Source: Tiliqua scincoides
Taxonomy: Eukaryota > Chordata > Lepidosauria > Squamata > Scincidae
Direction: 5' to 3'
Length of the DNA stretch: 64,000 bases
NCBI RefSeq assembly: GCF_035046505.1
Contig: NC_089821.1
Coordinates: forward strand, 55,708,256 to 55,772,255
A program made the translations under genes and the position numbers. The notes beneath the pieces were generated by a model. The model had not been told where the DNA came from, did no database searches, and worked only from the letters and a program-made list of their open reading frames with translations. Within the stretch, counting starts at the first letter, position 1. Each line of letters starts with the position of its first letter. Positions 53,966 to 63,941 of the stretch are shown in pieces.

Positions 53966-55142
53966 TAGGTCTCAATCCTATTCCCCACCACCAGTGCCAT
54001 TTGCAGTCCCACCCAAAAAAGTATGCATTGTATGCTGTGGTGGGGGAAGCAGCCCAAAGGCAAATGAATGGTAAGTAAAAAAAATCTCTTTACTTACCTC
54101 TGTGTAAGCCCTCAGACCACCTCTGGGTCTCCTTGGACATATGCACCTATTTAGGTGGCATCTATCAGAGGAGGGAAAAGGAGTAGGGAGGTTTTAAAAA
54201 GAGGGAATAAGATCTGGTGTACACCATTGCCACCAGATCCACCCCTTCCTCCCCCATATGAACTGTGACATGTACTGGCATATGTACTGTCCCCAGTACA
54301 TCCCCTGGAATACCTAGTTCCTCCCCCCCCCCCCCCGGTACTGGCTAACCTGCTCCAGAGCAGATTGCTGGCTGTGGCATTTCTGGTGGTGGCTCCAAAA
54401 TGGCTGCCAACAATACAATACAATACAATACAATACAATACAATACAATACAGGTATTTATATACCGCCTTTCTATGTCCTCAGATTTCTCCTCGGACTT
54501 TATTCAAGGCGGTTTACATGGGCAGGCAATTTAAATCCCCGTAGGGATTTTTACAATTTGAAAGGTTCTATCTTTCAAGAAACCACAACATTCAGATGTT
54601 TCTTTCTTGATCTGGTTGCACATTCTGGCCTCCATCCTCCCACGCTCAGAGCAGATGGAATAGCTCGGCTCAGCTCGTCAGCTGCTTCAAGTTCGCACGG
54701 TGCCGGTGGCTTCGAACTGGCAACCTTTGAATGTTATCTTCAGGCAAATGGAGGCTCAACCCTCTAGACCAGAACTCCTGCCCACAGTGTTATGTGCACA
54801 TTGCTGAATGGCCAGTTAGGACAGCAGAGCTCTGTTCTGCTGTCATCAATAGCATAGCCAGAGGGGGGTGGCATGGTAAGTATTACAGGCCCCATAATGT
54901 GCCATTAAGTGGCCCCTCCCCCTTGCTGACAGAGCCATTGGGCAGTGACAGCAACAATATACAGGCACTCACTGATTAATTTGGTAACTACCTACACATT
55001 GCCAATGCTGCCCCAAATGGCTCCAATGGCAAGAGGGAAGGCTGCTTATACGACATGTGGCACCTGTAATACTTACTCTGCTGCATCCCCCCCCCCACTA
55101 CATTACTGGTTGTCAAAACTAGTTTGATAGGATTGGGCTGTT
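53966..55142. mobile_element. Long AATCCTA-type element interrupted by a SINE
   Basis: It opens AGGTCTCAATCCTATTCCCC and closes GTTTGATAGGATTGGGCTGT. TGCATTGTATGCTGTGGTGG, CTTTACTTACCTCTGTGTAA and CTGGGTCTCCTTGGACATAT are family blocks. The tRNA-type SINE 54411-54783 sits inside. Without it the host element is about 800 bp. The second half (54784-55142) could instead be a separate copy. Confidence 0.6.
54411..54783 (-). mobile_element. tRNA-type SINE with CCGCCTTG tail, copy 2, antisense
   Basis: Minus-strand order: GGGCAGGAGTTCTGGTCTAG (box A TGGTCTAGAGGG), GGTTGCCAGTTCGAAGCC (box B AGTTCGAAGCC), GAGCTATTCCATCTGCTCTG, AATCCCTACGGGGATTTAAA, GTAAACCGCCTTGAATAAAG, AAAGGCGGTATATAAATACC. The tail is (TATTG)n rather than the (TAT)n of copy 1. 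The tail can form an 8-bp stem, ACCGCCTT with AAGGCGGT. Well preserved, so fairly young. Confidence 0.9.
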
Positions 55143-55292
55143 AAGCAAGGGCCAAAATTTAATCTCCCAATGCACGTTATGGATTTGCTACTAGAACTCT
55201 TGCTACTACAATCAAATGATATGGCAATTCCATGTCCTTTTTTCATCCTAGTTTCTTGACATCCTAATATTATAATCACAAGATCTAAATGA
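55143..55292. other. Short unrecognised spacer
   Basis: No feature seen. Confidence 0.4.
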
Positions 55293-56301
55293 ACATAACA
55301 TAAGAACATAAGAACAGCCCCACTGGATCAGGCCATAGGCCCATCTAGTCCAGCTTCCTGTATCTCACAGCGGCCCACCAAATGCCCCAGGGAGCACACC
55401 AGATAACAAGAGACCTCATCCTGGTGCCCTCCCTTGCATCTGGCATTCTGACATTGCCCATTTCTAAAATCAGGAGGTTGCACATACACATCATGGCTTG
55501 TACCCCGTAATGGATTTTTCCTCCAGAAACTTGTCCAATCCCCTTTTAAAAGCATCTAGGCTAGACGCCAGCACCACATCCTGTGGCAAGGAGTTCCACA
55601 GACCGACCACACACTGAGTAAAGAAATATTTTCTTTTGTCTGTCCTAATCCGCCCAACACTCAATTTTAGTGGATGTCCCCTGGTTCTGGTATTATGTGA
55701 GAGTGTAAAGAGCATCTCCCTATCCACTCTGTCCATCCCCTGCATAATTTTGTATGTCTCAATCATGTCCCCCCTCAGGCGTCTCTTTTCTAGGCTGAAG
55801 AGGCCCAAACGCCGTAGCCTTTCCTCATAAGGAAGGTGCCCCAGCCCCGTAAATCATCTTAGTCGCTCTCTTTTGCACCTTTTCCATTTCCACAATGTCT
55901 TTTTTGAGATGCAGCGACCAGAACTGGACACAATACTCCAGGTGTGGCCTTACCATCGATTTGTACAACGGCATTATAATACTAGCCGTTTTGTTCTCAA
56001 TACCCTTCCTAATGATCCCAAGCATAGAATTGGCCTTCTTCACTGCCGCCGCACATTGGGTCGACACTTTCATCGACCTGTCCACCACCACCCCAAGATC
56101 TCTCTCCTGATCTGTCACAGACAGCTCAGAACCCATCAGCCTATATCTAAAGTTTTGATTTTTTGCCCCAATGTGCATGACTTTACACTTATTGACATTG
56201 AAGCGCATCTGCCATTTTGCTGCCCATTCTGCAAGTCTGGAGAGATCCTTCTGGAGCTCCTCACAATCACTTCTGGTCTTCAGCACTCGGAAAAGTTTGA
56301 A
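55293..56301 (-). mobile_element. CR1-type LINE 3' part, antisense, young
   Basis: The plus strand starts with CATAAGAACATAAGAACAGC, the antisense TTCTTATG tail, and runs to CACTCGGAAAAGTTTG at 56301. The copy covers about 1 kb of CR1 3' sequence. By eye it is very close to the 17572 copy, closer than the 29397 copy is. Two long frames (55491-55808 and 55825-56286, minus strand) cover the C-terminus with one register change between them. Confidence 0.92.
55491..56286 (-). pseudogene. CR1 ORF2 C-terminal remnant
   Basis: Minus-strand blocks LAEWAAKWQMRFNVNKCKVM, YKSMVRPHLEYCVQFWSLHL, GLFSLEKRRLRGDMIETYKI and TQCVVGLWNSLPQDVVLASS match the young CR1 protein almost residue for residue. The frame shifts once near 55815-55830 and lacks the reverse-transcriptase catalytic part because of 5' truncation. 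Confidence 0.85.
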
Positions 56302-56528
56302 TTATTATCCATCGCAGCTCTCTTGTCTTATCCACAATTTGGTTCCAAAAGTTATCTATATGGTTACCAAATACGTACTGCATCTGCTCTCTCCTACCCA
56401 CATCTTCTAAAACCCATGTCTGCACTGAGTAAAATCTTGATTGTCCATGGTGCTAGATGCCATCTAGCACAGATCATTAAAAAATTATCCATTAAGTCAG
56501 CACAAGGTGATAATTTATGCCCTGATCC
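56302..56528. other. Short unrecognised spacer
   Basis: No feature seen. Confidence 0.4.
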
Positions 56529-56530
56529 CC

Positions 56531-56563
<33 letters not shown>
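56529..56563. repeat. (AT)n(AC)n microsatellite
   Basis: Six to seven AT units followed by about ten AC units, directly at the left end of a DNA transposon. Confidence 0.9.
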
Positions 56564-56565
<2 letters not shown>

Positions 56566-57086
56566 GTGGTGCCTTGCATAACGAAATTAATTCGTTCCGT
56601 GAGTCCTTTTGTTATGCGAGTTTTTCGTTTTGCGAAGCGCGTTTTCCCATAGAAATGCATTGAAATTTAATTAATGCATTCCTATGGGCAAGAAAAGTCA
56701 GAACAAAGTCAAATTTGGTTTACAAAGTGTTTATTAAGTGCTCTTTACAGGCATACATACTGTACTGAGGATTTCAAAAACGGGGGGGGGATGCTGAGTG
56801 GAGAGCTTGAAGGCTGTAATCCTGTGCACACTTTCCTGGGAGCAAGCACAATGGGACTTACTTACATAAACTGACATGAAGATCCTCCCCTTACTAGGGT
56901 GGACGGGATCATAAACTGACATGAAGATCCTCCCCTTAAAACAAACCAAAACAAAACAAAACAAAAAATTCACCTAGCGAAGCATGGGTCATAAAAATTT
57001 GTTGTGCGAGTTACCAAACTTCGCAAAACGCTTTCGTTCTGCGAGTTTTTTGGTGTGCGAGGCATTCGTTATGCGAGGTACCACTG
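56564..57086. mobile_element. Tigger/mariner-like non-autonomous element (CAGTGGTGCCTTGCATAACG ends)
   Basis: It opens CAGTGGTGCCTTGCATAACG and closes CATTCGTTATGCGAGGTACC then ACTG. The inverted ends extend about 30 bp and include GCGAAGC...GCGAGTTTTT blocks. The right flank is TATATA, compatible with TA duplication. The interior holds a palindromic repeat piece (56811-56873) and a duplicated block, ATAAACTGACATGAAGATCC then TCCCCTTA (56871-56898 and 56912-56938). No transposase. Confidence 0.8.
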
Positions 57087-57333
57087 TATATATAGTTATT
57101 CCACATTGAAATGTATTTTGAAAATAATTAATATGCATACCTTGCGAAAATAAGTAGAGTTCTGTCTAAAAGCTTTGCAGCCAAATATCAAGACAGAAGA
57201 AGAATAGAAAAATATCTAGTTATATGCATATCCTAAGGTTAAAATCCAGTTTAAGTGAAACTGGTACCTAACTTGAAATATTGGAATGTTCTATGTTCAA
57301 TCTTTTTAGCATTTTTTGTTAGGAAGATCTCAG
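57087..57333. other. No recognised feature
   Basis: AT-rich spacer. Confidence 0.4.
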
Positions 57334-57402
57334 GTGACAATACTGGGAAATGTGTGTGATCTGTATTAAAGCTGCTAGACTACGTGGACCAATGGTCTAA
57401 CT
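57334..57402 (+). mobile_element. Tail fragment of the squamate tRNA-derived SINE
   Basis: GACAATACTGGGAAATG and GCTAGACTACGTGGACCAAT then GGTCTAACTCAG resemble the SINE 3' body ('GACAATACTGAGCTAGATGGACCAATGGTCTGACTCAG', as recalled). The next hAT element interrupts it within GTCTAACT. Confidence 0.55.
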
Positions 57403-57620
57403 CAGCAGTTCTCAAACTGTGGCGGGATTCACCAGTGAGTCGTGACCCAATTTTTGTCAGTTCACAAAACTGACAGGGCAAATTAGTCAATGTTAAACAA
57501 GTTGCTCCTGGGGGGGGGGGGGAAGCACTGTTGCCGGATTATCCTTATAGCCACATCCTTTGGCATTTATGCATTAGGCAGCAGCCTCTACAGCCTCTGT
57601 AGAAAGTTTAGAAATCACTA
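57403..57620. mobile_element. Non-autonomous hAT element (CAGCAGTTCTCAAAC ends)
   Basis: It opens CAGCAGTTCTCAAACTGTGG and closes AAAGTTTAGAAATCACTA. The 8-bp duplication GTCTAACT (57395-57402) and GTCTAATT (57621-57628) matches at 7 of 8 positions. The GTGAGTCGTGACCCAATTTT block is shared with the 4700 copy (GGGTCATGACCTGATTTTTG). Confidence 0.82.
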
Positions 57621-57639
57621 GTCTAATTCATTAACCTAT

Positions 57640-58172
57640 CTTTTCTCAACCCCCCACCATAGCATACAGATGCACCAAAACAGGCTGTGCTACAGGCTAG
57701 GCTATGGTGAGTGGGGGGTGCAGATCAGGATGCTCAGGAGAGGTAACAGAAAATGTTTTGCCTTACTCCTCCTTAAGCCCCTCAATTGCTAATGGGTCTC
57801 CTCAGACCTGCTCCAGCTATACAGAAGTCCTAAAAGACAAAAAGGGCATGTTGGGAGGCTCCAGCAGAGATAGCATCCTGGCATAAGTGGCGCAATCCTG
57901 GCACACTCAGTTTTGCCTCCAACGTGCCCCCTACTCTCCCCCGACGTGCCCTGATCCTCCCCCGATCTGCCCTGGATCCCATTCCACCCACCCCACCAAC
58001 TTACCAAAGTTGGTGGAGCTTCTCATGGCCATGCATGGGGTGCTTTCTGGTGTCTGCAGTACTGGCCTAGAAGCACATGGCTTCCATAACAGTTTTTATA
58101 ATGCTGTAAAGCACCTTCTGCCAACAGAACACTAGTTCTGGCAGTGGAGCCGAAGAATAGGATTGGGTAGTA
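57640..58172. mobile_element. Long AATCCTA-type foldback element(s)
   Basis: GATGCACCAAAACAGGCTGT, GCTTACTCCTCCTTAAGCCC and AATGGGTCTCCTCAGACCTG form the usual left body. GTGGCGCAATCCTGGCACAC (about 57888) and AATAGGATTGGGTAGTAAG (about 58156) are end-like. Possibly two overlapping elements. Confidence 0.6.
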
Positions 58173-58725
58173 AGGCAGTTTCAAACGTTCAAATAACTCT
58201 TTTAATTAGTGTTAGCTTCTTGTCCCTTATAATGGAATTGCTAGTGGTCTTGCCAACCCTTGAAACAAGGGTTATACCTTTAGTGCAGAACTTTAATGCC
58301 CCACATTTGCTAATGGATGTCCTTTTCATTTTAAATGTTGATTTCTTGGACCTATTTTGATTTTATGTTTATTCTCACATTGGTGTATTCAGTCAGTAGT
58401 AATTATGATAACTGCCACAGATTCATTATTAGGGTAATTTCACTGACTTCCTTTGCCTTCGTTCTTTTTTTTTAATATAACTCACAGAAACAAATTCTCT
58501 AAACTGGAGGTCAAAATGTTCACCTGATCAGGAAGGTTTTTTCAAGGCTAAATAGGAGAGACTCATGCAGCCCAATCCTAATTTAAAATAATCATGATGA
58601 CAATTCACAGTTATATTATTGTTGATAACATCTTTTAAGCAAAGTTAAATTAATTTACAATATGATTTTTTTAAAAATAACTATTGCAATTTGGGCCTCA
58701 GGTAATAGCATAAAGCCTCATTATG
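58173..58725. other. No recognised feature
   Basis: AT-rich DNA without a supported exon. Confidence 0.4.
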
Positions 58726-59293
58726 CAGTCAGTTCTCTTTATATGCAAATTTGTTATCTAAGAATTTGCATGTCCGTGAGGGTCAGAATTGCTACCTACC
58801 ACTCATTATCCACACTTCTGTTCTCATTATCCACTATGCAAATTGCCTCCAGAGGCTGCAGGGATCTTCAGGGTGTCACATGCAACCTGCACTGACTCCT
58901 TTAAAATGGCCAGTGGAAGACTGGCAGTTAAAGGGGTCAGCCTCTGGAAGGTCTCTGCAGCATTCAGAGATTTTTTGGCATTTCCTGCTGCACTCTCCTG
59001 GCTTCCTGGCAGTCTCCACTAGATTCTTCTTATGGCAGGTAAGATACCTCTTCCCCCCTAGGGTACCTCTTGCACCTAACCCCATTGGTTCATCAATGGT
59101 GAACCCCATTGGTTCATTCCAATGATGGTGCAACCCCAAATTTCAACATTAGTTCAACTCAAACATTGGTTCAACCCCAATGATAAACCCCATGGGTTCA
59201 TCACTTAACCCCATCAATGGTTCATTATCTGCAAGTTAGCTATCCGCTAGGGTTTCCAAGAACTTAACCTTAGCGGATAATGAGAACTGACTG
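58726..59293. mobile_element. Tigger/pogo-like non-autonomous element with internal repeats
   Basis: It opens CAGTCAGTTCTCTTTATATG and closes GCGGATAATGAGAACTGACT then G, inverted ends of about 20 bp. The right flank is TA. The 'GTTCTCATTATCCGC' wording is Tigger-like. Its right half (59078-59225) is built from many variants of AACCCCATTGGTTCAT, forming short direct and inverted repeats. Non-coding. Confidence 0.7.
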
Positions 59294-61014
59294 TAATTTC
59301 TAATTCAGTTGATTCATGCTCTGGACATCCTTTGAAGTTTTTCTGTTGAAGAATTGCCACTTCAAGGTCTGCAGCAGTGTGTCCTGGAAGATTAAAACGT
59401 TCTCCAACTGGTTTTTGGATATTGCCATTTCTGATGTCATATTTGCCTTCATTTATTCTTTTGCACAGAGACTGACCAGTTTGTCATAGGCAGACTGCAG
59501 AAGGTACTTTTGGCAGCTCAGAGCATAGATCACACAGGAGGATGAACAAGTGAATGAGTCTCTGAGAGTATAGCTGACATGTCCAGGTCCTCTTACTGGG
59601 ATTTTAGCACAAGAGCTATTAAAGAATTCCCATTTGATGTTTTAGGCTCAAAATTTGACGCAAGGCTTTTTCTCCCTGACAGGGCCAAATTAGATGGGCG
59701 GAAACAGCAAATGGTACAGTCCTGCTTGGATATAGCATTTCAAGTGGCGGGAATGATAACTGCATGTGTGCTTGCTCTGGCATATTTTCTTAAAAACTTC
59801 TCAATCTTTCTATTTTGAAAGAGAGGGAATTGAAAGACTTTTTGACAGCTCCCTACCTTCTTTTTTCTCCTCTTACTTTCATTACCCATGACAACCACAT
59901 GTGTGCTCTTTAGTCATAGCTTGCTCAAAGTTCACTGAAGGCAAAAGTAAGCCTTCCCTTGCATTGAACCAGCTTTGGATCAGGCCCCCAGTACAGCATG
60001 TTCTTTGCCATCAACCATTCCTTAGTTAGTGTTCAACCAGAAGCAACAGTAACTCATAGATTGTCCATAGCATGTGGCTATTTACAGATAACTAAGGGTG
60101 ATGAGAAAAGGCACGATTTCCTCCTCAGGAAATTCTGCTCTATTTTCAAAGGTTAATGAGGAATAGAAGAAACTTGGGTTAGCCAAAGGAATGAAAATAA
60201 ATGGGTCCACTTCTCCCCACAATCCCCAGCTGGGTCACTGAAAAAATGCATGGTTTTGGTTTGCCTGCAGGTGATTGCTTCATATCAACCCAGACATTCT
60301 GTTGCTATAATCTAAGCCAAAGGGGAGACATGGGTTGTTATTTTAGACAGATGTCTCCCCAGTTTCCCCTCTTCAGTACATGTTTCTCTAAGCAAAGAGG
60401 AATCCAATCAGTGCTTTACCTTGTGGTGCTTACCCTTTTTCTAGAATACATTCCATTGATTTTGCTGTCAGATACTGATTCCATAGAACATGTCCAAGGG
60501 CCAAGCAGTTGGTACAGTGAATTCTTCTAGACCAGAAGTTACTGTTAGGAAGGGTTTGATTTGGCAAAGTATGCTATAGAATAGGTTAGATTGGAAGCTC
60601 TATTACTGCATAGCCGATAACAAATACAGCGATGACTTGGGAGAAGAGACTGAAAGGCACTATTACCTGCTCAGATTCTCTTTAGCAGCTCCATCTGGGT
60701 TTTCCTTCCAGTGAATCCTTCTGATTGGCTCAAAAATAAAAACTGCTTACCTACAGATGGTAGCCAACCATAGCAGCCTGGGAGCCAGGCTTGAAGATTG
60801 TGATCTATTCAATGGTTCGTCCTAAGGCTCACTTCAAAGAGCCCTTTCTATGATGTTTCTTCCCTAGCGACCTTAGGGTAGCACACACAGGATCCTCCCA
60901 TTTTAATCCACACAACAGTCCTGTGGGGTAGGTAGGGCTGAGATCTGGTCCATGCACACCCAATGGGTTTTACATCTGAATGAGAATTTCAACACAGTTC
61001 ACGCCCTAGTTCAG
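59294..61014. other. No recognised gene (1.7 kb)
   Basis: The plus-strand frame at 59579-59818 is not assignable to a family. 60895-60945 (TTAATCCACACAACAGTCCT then GTGGGGTAGGTAGGGCTGAG) resembles the 'CTCACAACAACCCTGTGAGGTAGG' segment of old reptile MIR/L2-like repeats. No exon is claimed. Confidence 0.4.
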
Positions 61015-61022
61015 CACTACAC

Positions 61023-61385
61023 CAGTGGTTCTCACACATTTAGCACTGGGGCCCTCTTTTTAGAATGAAAATCTGTCAAGACCCACCAGGAGTGATGTCA
61101 TGACCAGAAATGACATCATCAAGCAGGAAAATTTTTAACAATCCTAGGCTGCAATCCTACCCACACTTACCCAGGAGTAAGTCCCATTTGCTATCGCTGT
61201 TAAATGTTTATACATAGTAGCCTGTTAAATGTACAGGTCTGTAACATTTCTCCAACTGTAGTTACATACCATGGTAGCATCAAGTCTAATATATTCAAAA
61301 TAAAATATTGAAATGAATGGGGAGCCACCTGAAATTGGCTCGTGACTCACCTAGTGGATCCTGATCCACAGTTTGAGAAACACTG
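61023..61385. mobile_element. Non-autonomous hAT element (CAGTGGTTCTCACAC ends)
   Basis: It opens CAGTGGTTCTCACACATTTA and closes CCACAGTTTGAGAAACACTG. A perfect 8-bp duplication CACTACAC lies at 61015-61022 and 61386-61393. It contains a nested palindromic repeat piece (61146-61195, GGCTGCAATCCTACCCACAC). The GATCCTGATCCACAGTTTGA and TTAGCACTGGGGCCCTCTTT blocks belong to the 4700-type family. Confidence 0.93.
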
Positions 61386-61393
61386 CACTACAC

Positions 61394-61751
61394 TATGATC
61401 AAAACAGTCTACAAAGAGAATGCTTGTAAATATAAATGATGGATGGCCAGGTGACATGAATATACATGTTCAATTTTTCCCTCCAGTGTACTTACCCTGG
61501 ACAGTGAATAGTAGTCCAGCTCTACAGGTGCATGCTTCAAACTGAATGTTATACTTGTAGAGAGGGAAGCAAGAGAGGTTTCTCATTTTACCAAGAAAAG
61601 TTATACAATAAATAAACTGCCCAGATTCAGTAGGGGGTGGGCAAGGGATAAGAAAAAGAGAAGGTTCATTATAAAGTCTGCTGCATTCTTTGTACTAGGT
61701 AGGCACACAAAAGAGGAACATGAGACCTTTGCTCTAGATTGGGCCCTCTAG
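61394..61751. other. No recognised feature
   Basis: Unique-looking spacer. Confidence 0.4.
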
Positions 61752-62098
61752 TTTTGTCTAACAGTTCAATTCTATCAAAAACCCTCCCTCCACCAGAGCA
61801 TGTGCTGCATCCTGTGAGTCCCGGAGATCCCCTCCAAGTAAGGCTTCACTGCCCAAATGGGTCTACTTGGACCACTGCCTGTGATTTAGCTGGTGCAAGT
61901 CTAAGAGCAGACATGACAGCAGATCGAGGCAGGGAAGGGGGATCGAATATTGGCAGTGCTGCTGCCACTGATACTGCCCCCCTTCCTGGTCTTGATCTGC
62001 CACCGCCACACTCTAGTCTCCACCCATTCCACCATCTCCCTACCTCTTTCCACCCACCCTGCTTCCAGCTTTCCCCCCTGCTGTCCTACTAGCACTAG
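61752..62098. mobile_element. Long AATCCTA-type element, left part
   Basis: CATGTGCTGCATCCTGTGAG, CCTCCAAGTAAGGCTTCACT, CCCAAATGGGTCTACTTGGA and CTGGTGCAAGTCTAAG follow the usual block order. The starting AACAGTTCAATTCTATCAAA is a diverged end. No right end was found. Confidence 0.55.
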
Positions 62099-63884
62099 GG
62101 TTCATTAGAAGACCACTAGTGTACAGTTATGGCCACTCACCGCTTGTGTTAGTCTGACTCACAAACGGTCCAACAAGGAGATTGCAGGGGTCACAGATGG
62201 GGATCTATATGCATGAGCCCCAATGCATGATCAGTCATATTGTAAGACAGCAGGTCTGCATTGGTCTATTGTCATCTGGCTTAGGACAGACCACAATGGT
62301 AGATCTCCCAAAACAAGGTATGGTTGGAGTAGGATAGGCAGGAATTCAGGCTAAACAATGTGTACAGATTTAATTACCAGGGAGCTGCCATGTGCCCAGT
62401 AACAAAGAAACATCTGGATAAAAGGTTACTGTTTCTAGATTCCTTCTAAGAACATGGTGTCTTGTCTTGCTGCTCAAATTAAAACTTCTCAGATAGTACT
62501 GCTGTACAGTGTCAAAGTGAAGTAAGCCAGCTCTGGAGGCAAGAAAAAGAAAGAAAAGAGGCCCCACAACTCCTAAGACTCCAACAACTATTTAAGTGCA
62601 AAAAATGACAGTACTATTTTATGCTGCTATGACTGGGCTGCAAACTTTTCCTGAGAGGTTGTGAGAAAGGTATGTTCCATTTTCAGGACAAGACAATCTT
62701 TGGCTATAACCACCAGGCAGGGCAAGGGTCCCTAAGCGACAAATACTCAGCGAACCCACGGTTAATCCTTCCAAGAATTACAAAAACAAAGCATGAACTG
62801 CAAGAAAGAAAAGGTCGCTGCTGGAAAACTAATATTAGCGTGAGTATTGGATGTACTGTGAAGATGTTTACCACACAGTCAGAGCACATAACTGATCAAT
62901 CTGAGTAGCATGTACCATATGCTGGAGAGATACAACAGATGCATGATCACCCTGATATCATGTCATAAAAATGTGCAAATGCAAACAGATGTTTTCGAAA
63001 CAAATTAACCAAAATGAGTTTTCGTTCATATCACTTGAAATGCTAATTCAGTTACAGTAGGAACTGGCACAGGATTGCCTTGTTTCATTCTACACTCTCT
63101 AACACATTCTGGGTCTGCTCCACAGCCCACAGAAATCAATATCAAAAATCACATTTGCTTCACTGGGCCCTGGAGCGGATCCGAGGATATCAACATTCCA
63201 TTCTGAAGGATGTTAGTGTTTCAGTGTGGCTGCTTAAAATTCAGATTGGAGCTCATTGTATAAGTCTGCTCTTGTTGCTTTTGTAGACGAGCTGAGCCAT
63301 AACAAGTGTGACCTCAGAATAAATTTAGCAATTTTGGGGGGGAAAGAGTAAGCATTTGTCAAATCCAATGAAATGTTTCAGCCCGTTCACCTTTGCCCTG
63401 GTACCTATAAATCAAGTGACAATTGCCAAGATATTGCAATCCCCTCTTCTTACATGAAAGGGATTTTCACCTGTGTGGTTTTTGTTGATCTATATTGGAT
63501 GTACAAATCCAGCTCTTCCATGGTCTATCCCAAATTAGAGACAGCCTAAGAGGTTTCAGTACCTAAAGCAGAAATCCAAATGGTGGCTCCATCTATTGTG
63601 GTAAGAATATACGTAGTTAAGAAACGTACATTTCTCTAACTAAATTCCAAAATGTGCTGCCTTCTGTAGGCAGCCCCACTCAGATTAATGATAGGGTTCA
63701 ATAGTTCTATATTAATAACATTCACACATTCGTCAAATAGAACAAGAAAGGCTCAAAGATGCTTTTTAGCATTTCATGGTAAAATAGTCTGATTTTTGTG
63801 TCCCCACATGAAAAGAGGAGATATGTCCAGTAGCTCAAATGAATTGTAGCAATGCTTCCTACTATTTCAAGTTGTATATCTTTG

Positions 63885-63888
<4 letters not shown>
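62099..63888. other. No recognised feature (1.8 kb)
   Basis: Unique-looking, AT-leaning DNA without clear repeats or exons. It is the second longest repeat-poor interval in the window. Confidence 0.4.

Positions 63889-63938
<50 letters not shown>
63889..63938. repeat. (TC)n microsatellite
   Basis: About 25 uninterrupted TC units. The remaining ~60 bp to the window end show nothing recognisable. Confidence 0.95.

Positions 63939-63941
<3 letters not shown>

Noticed and set aside
59579-59818. 79-codon plus-strand frame, possibly old element or gene fragment
   Set aside because: No family could be named and no supporting neighbours were found.
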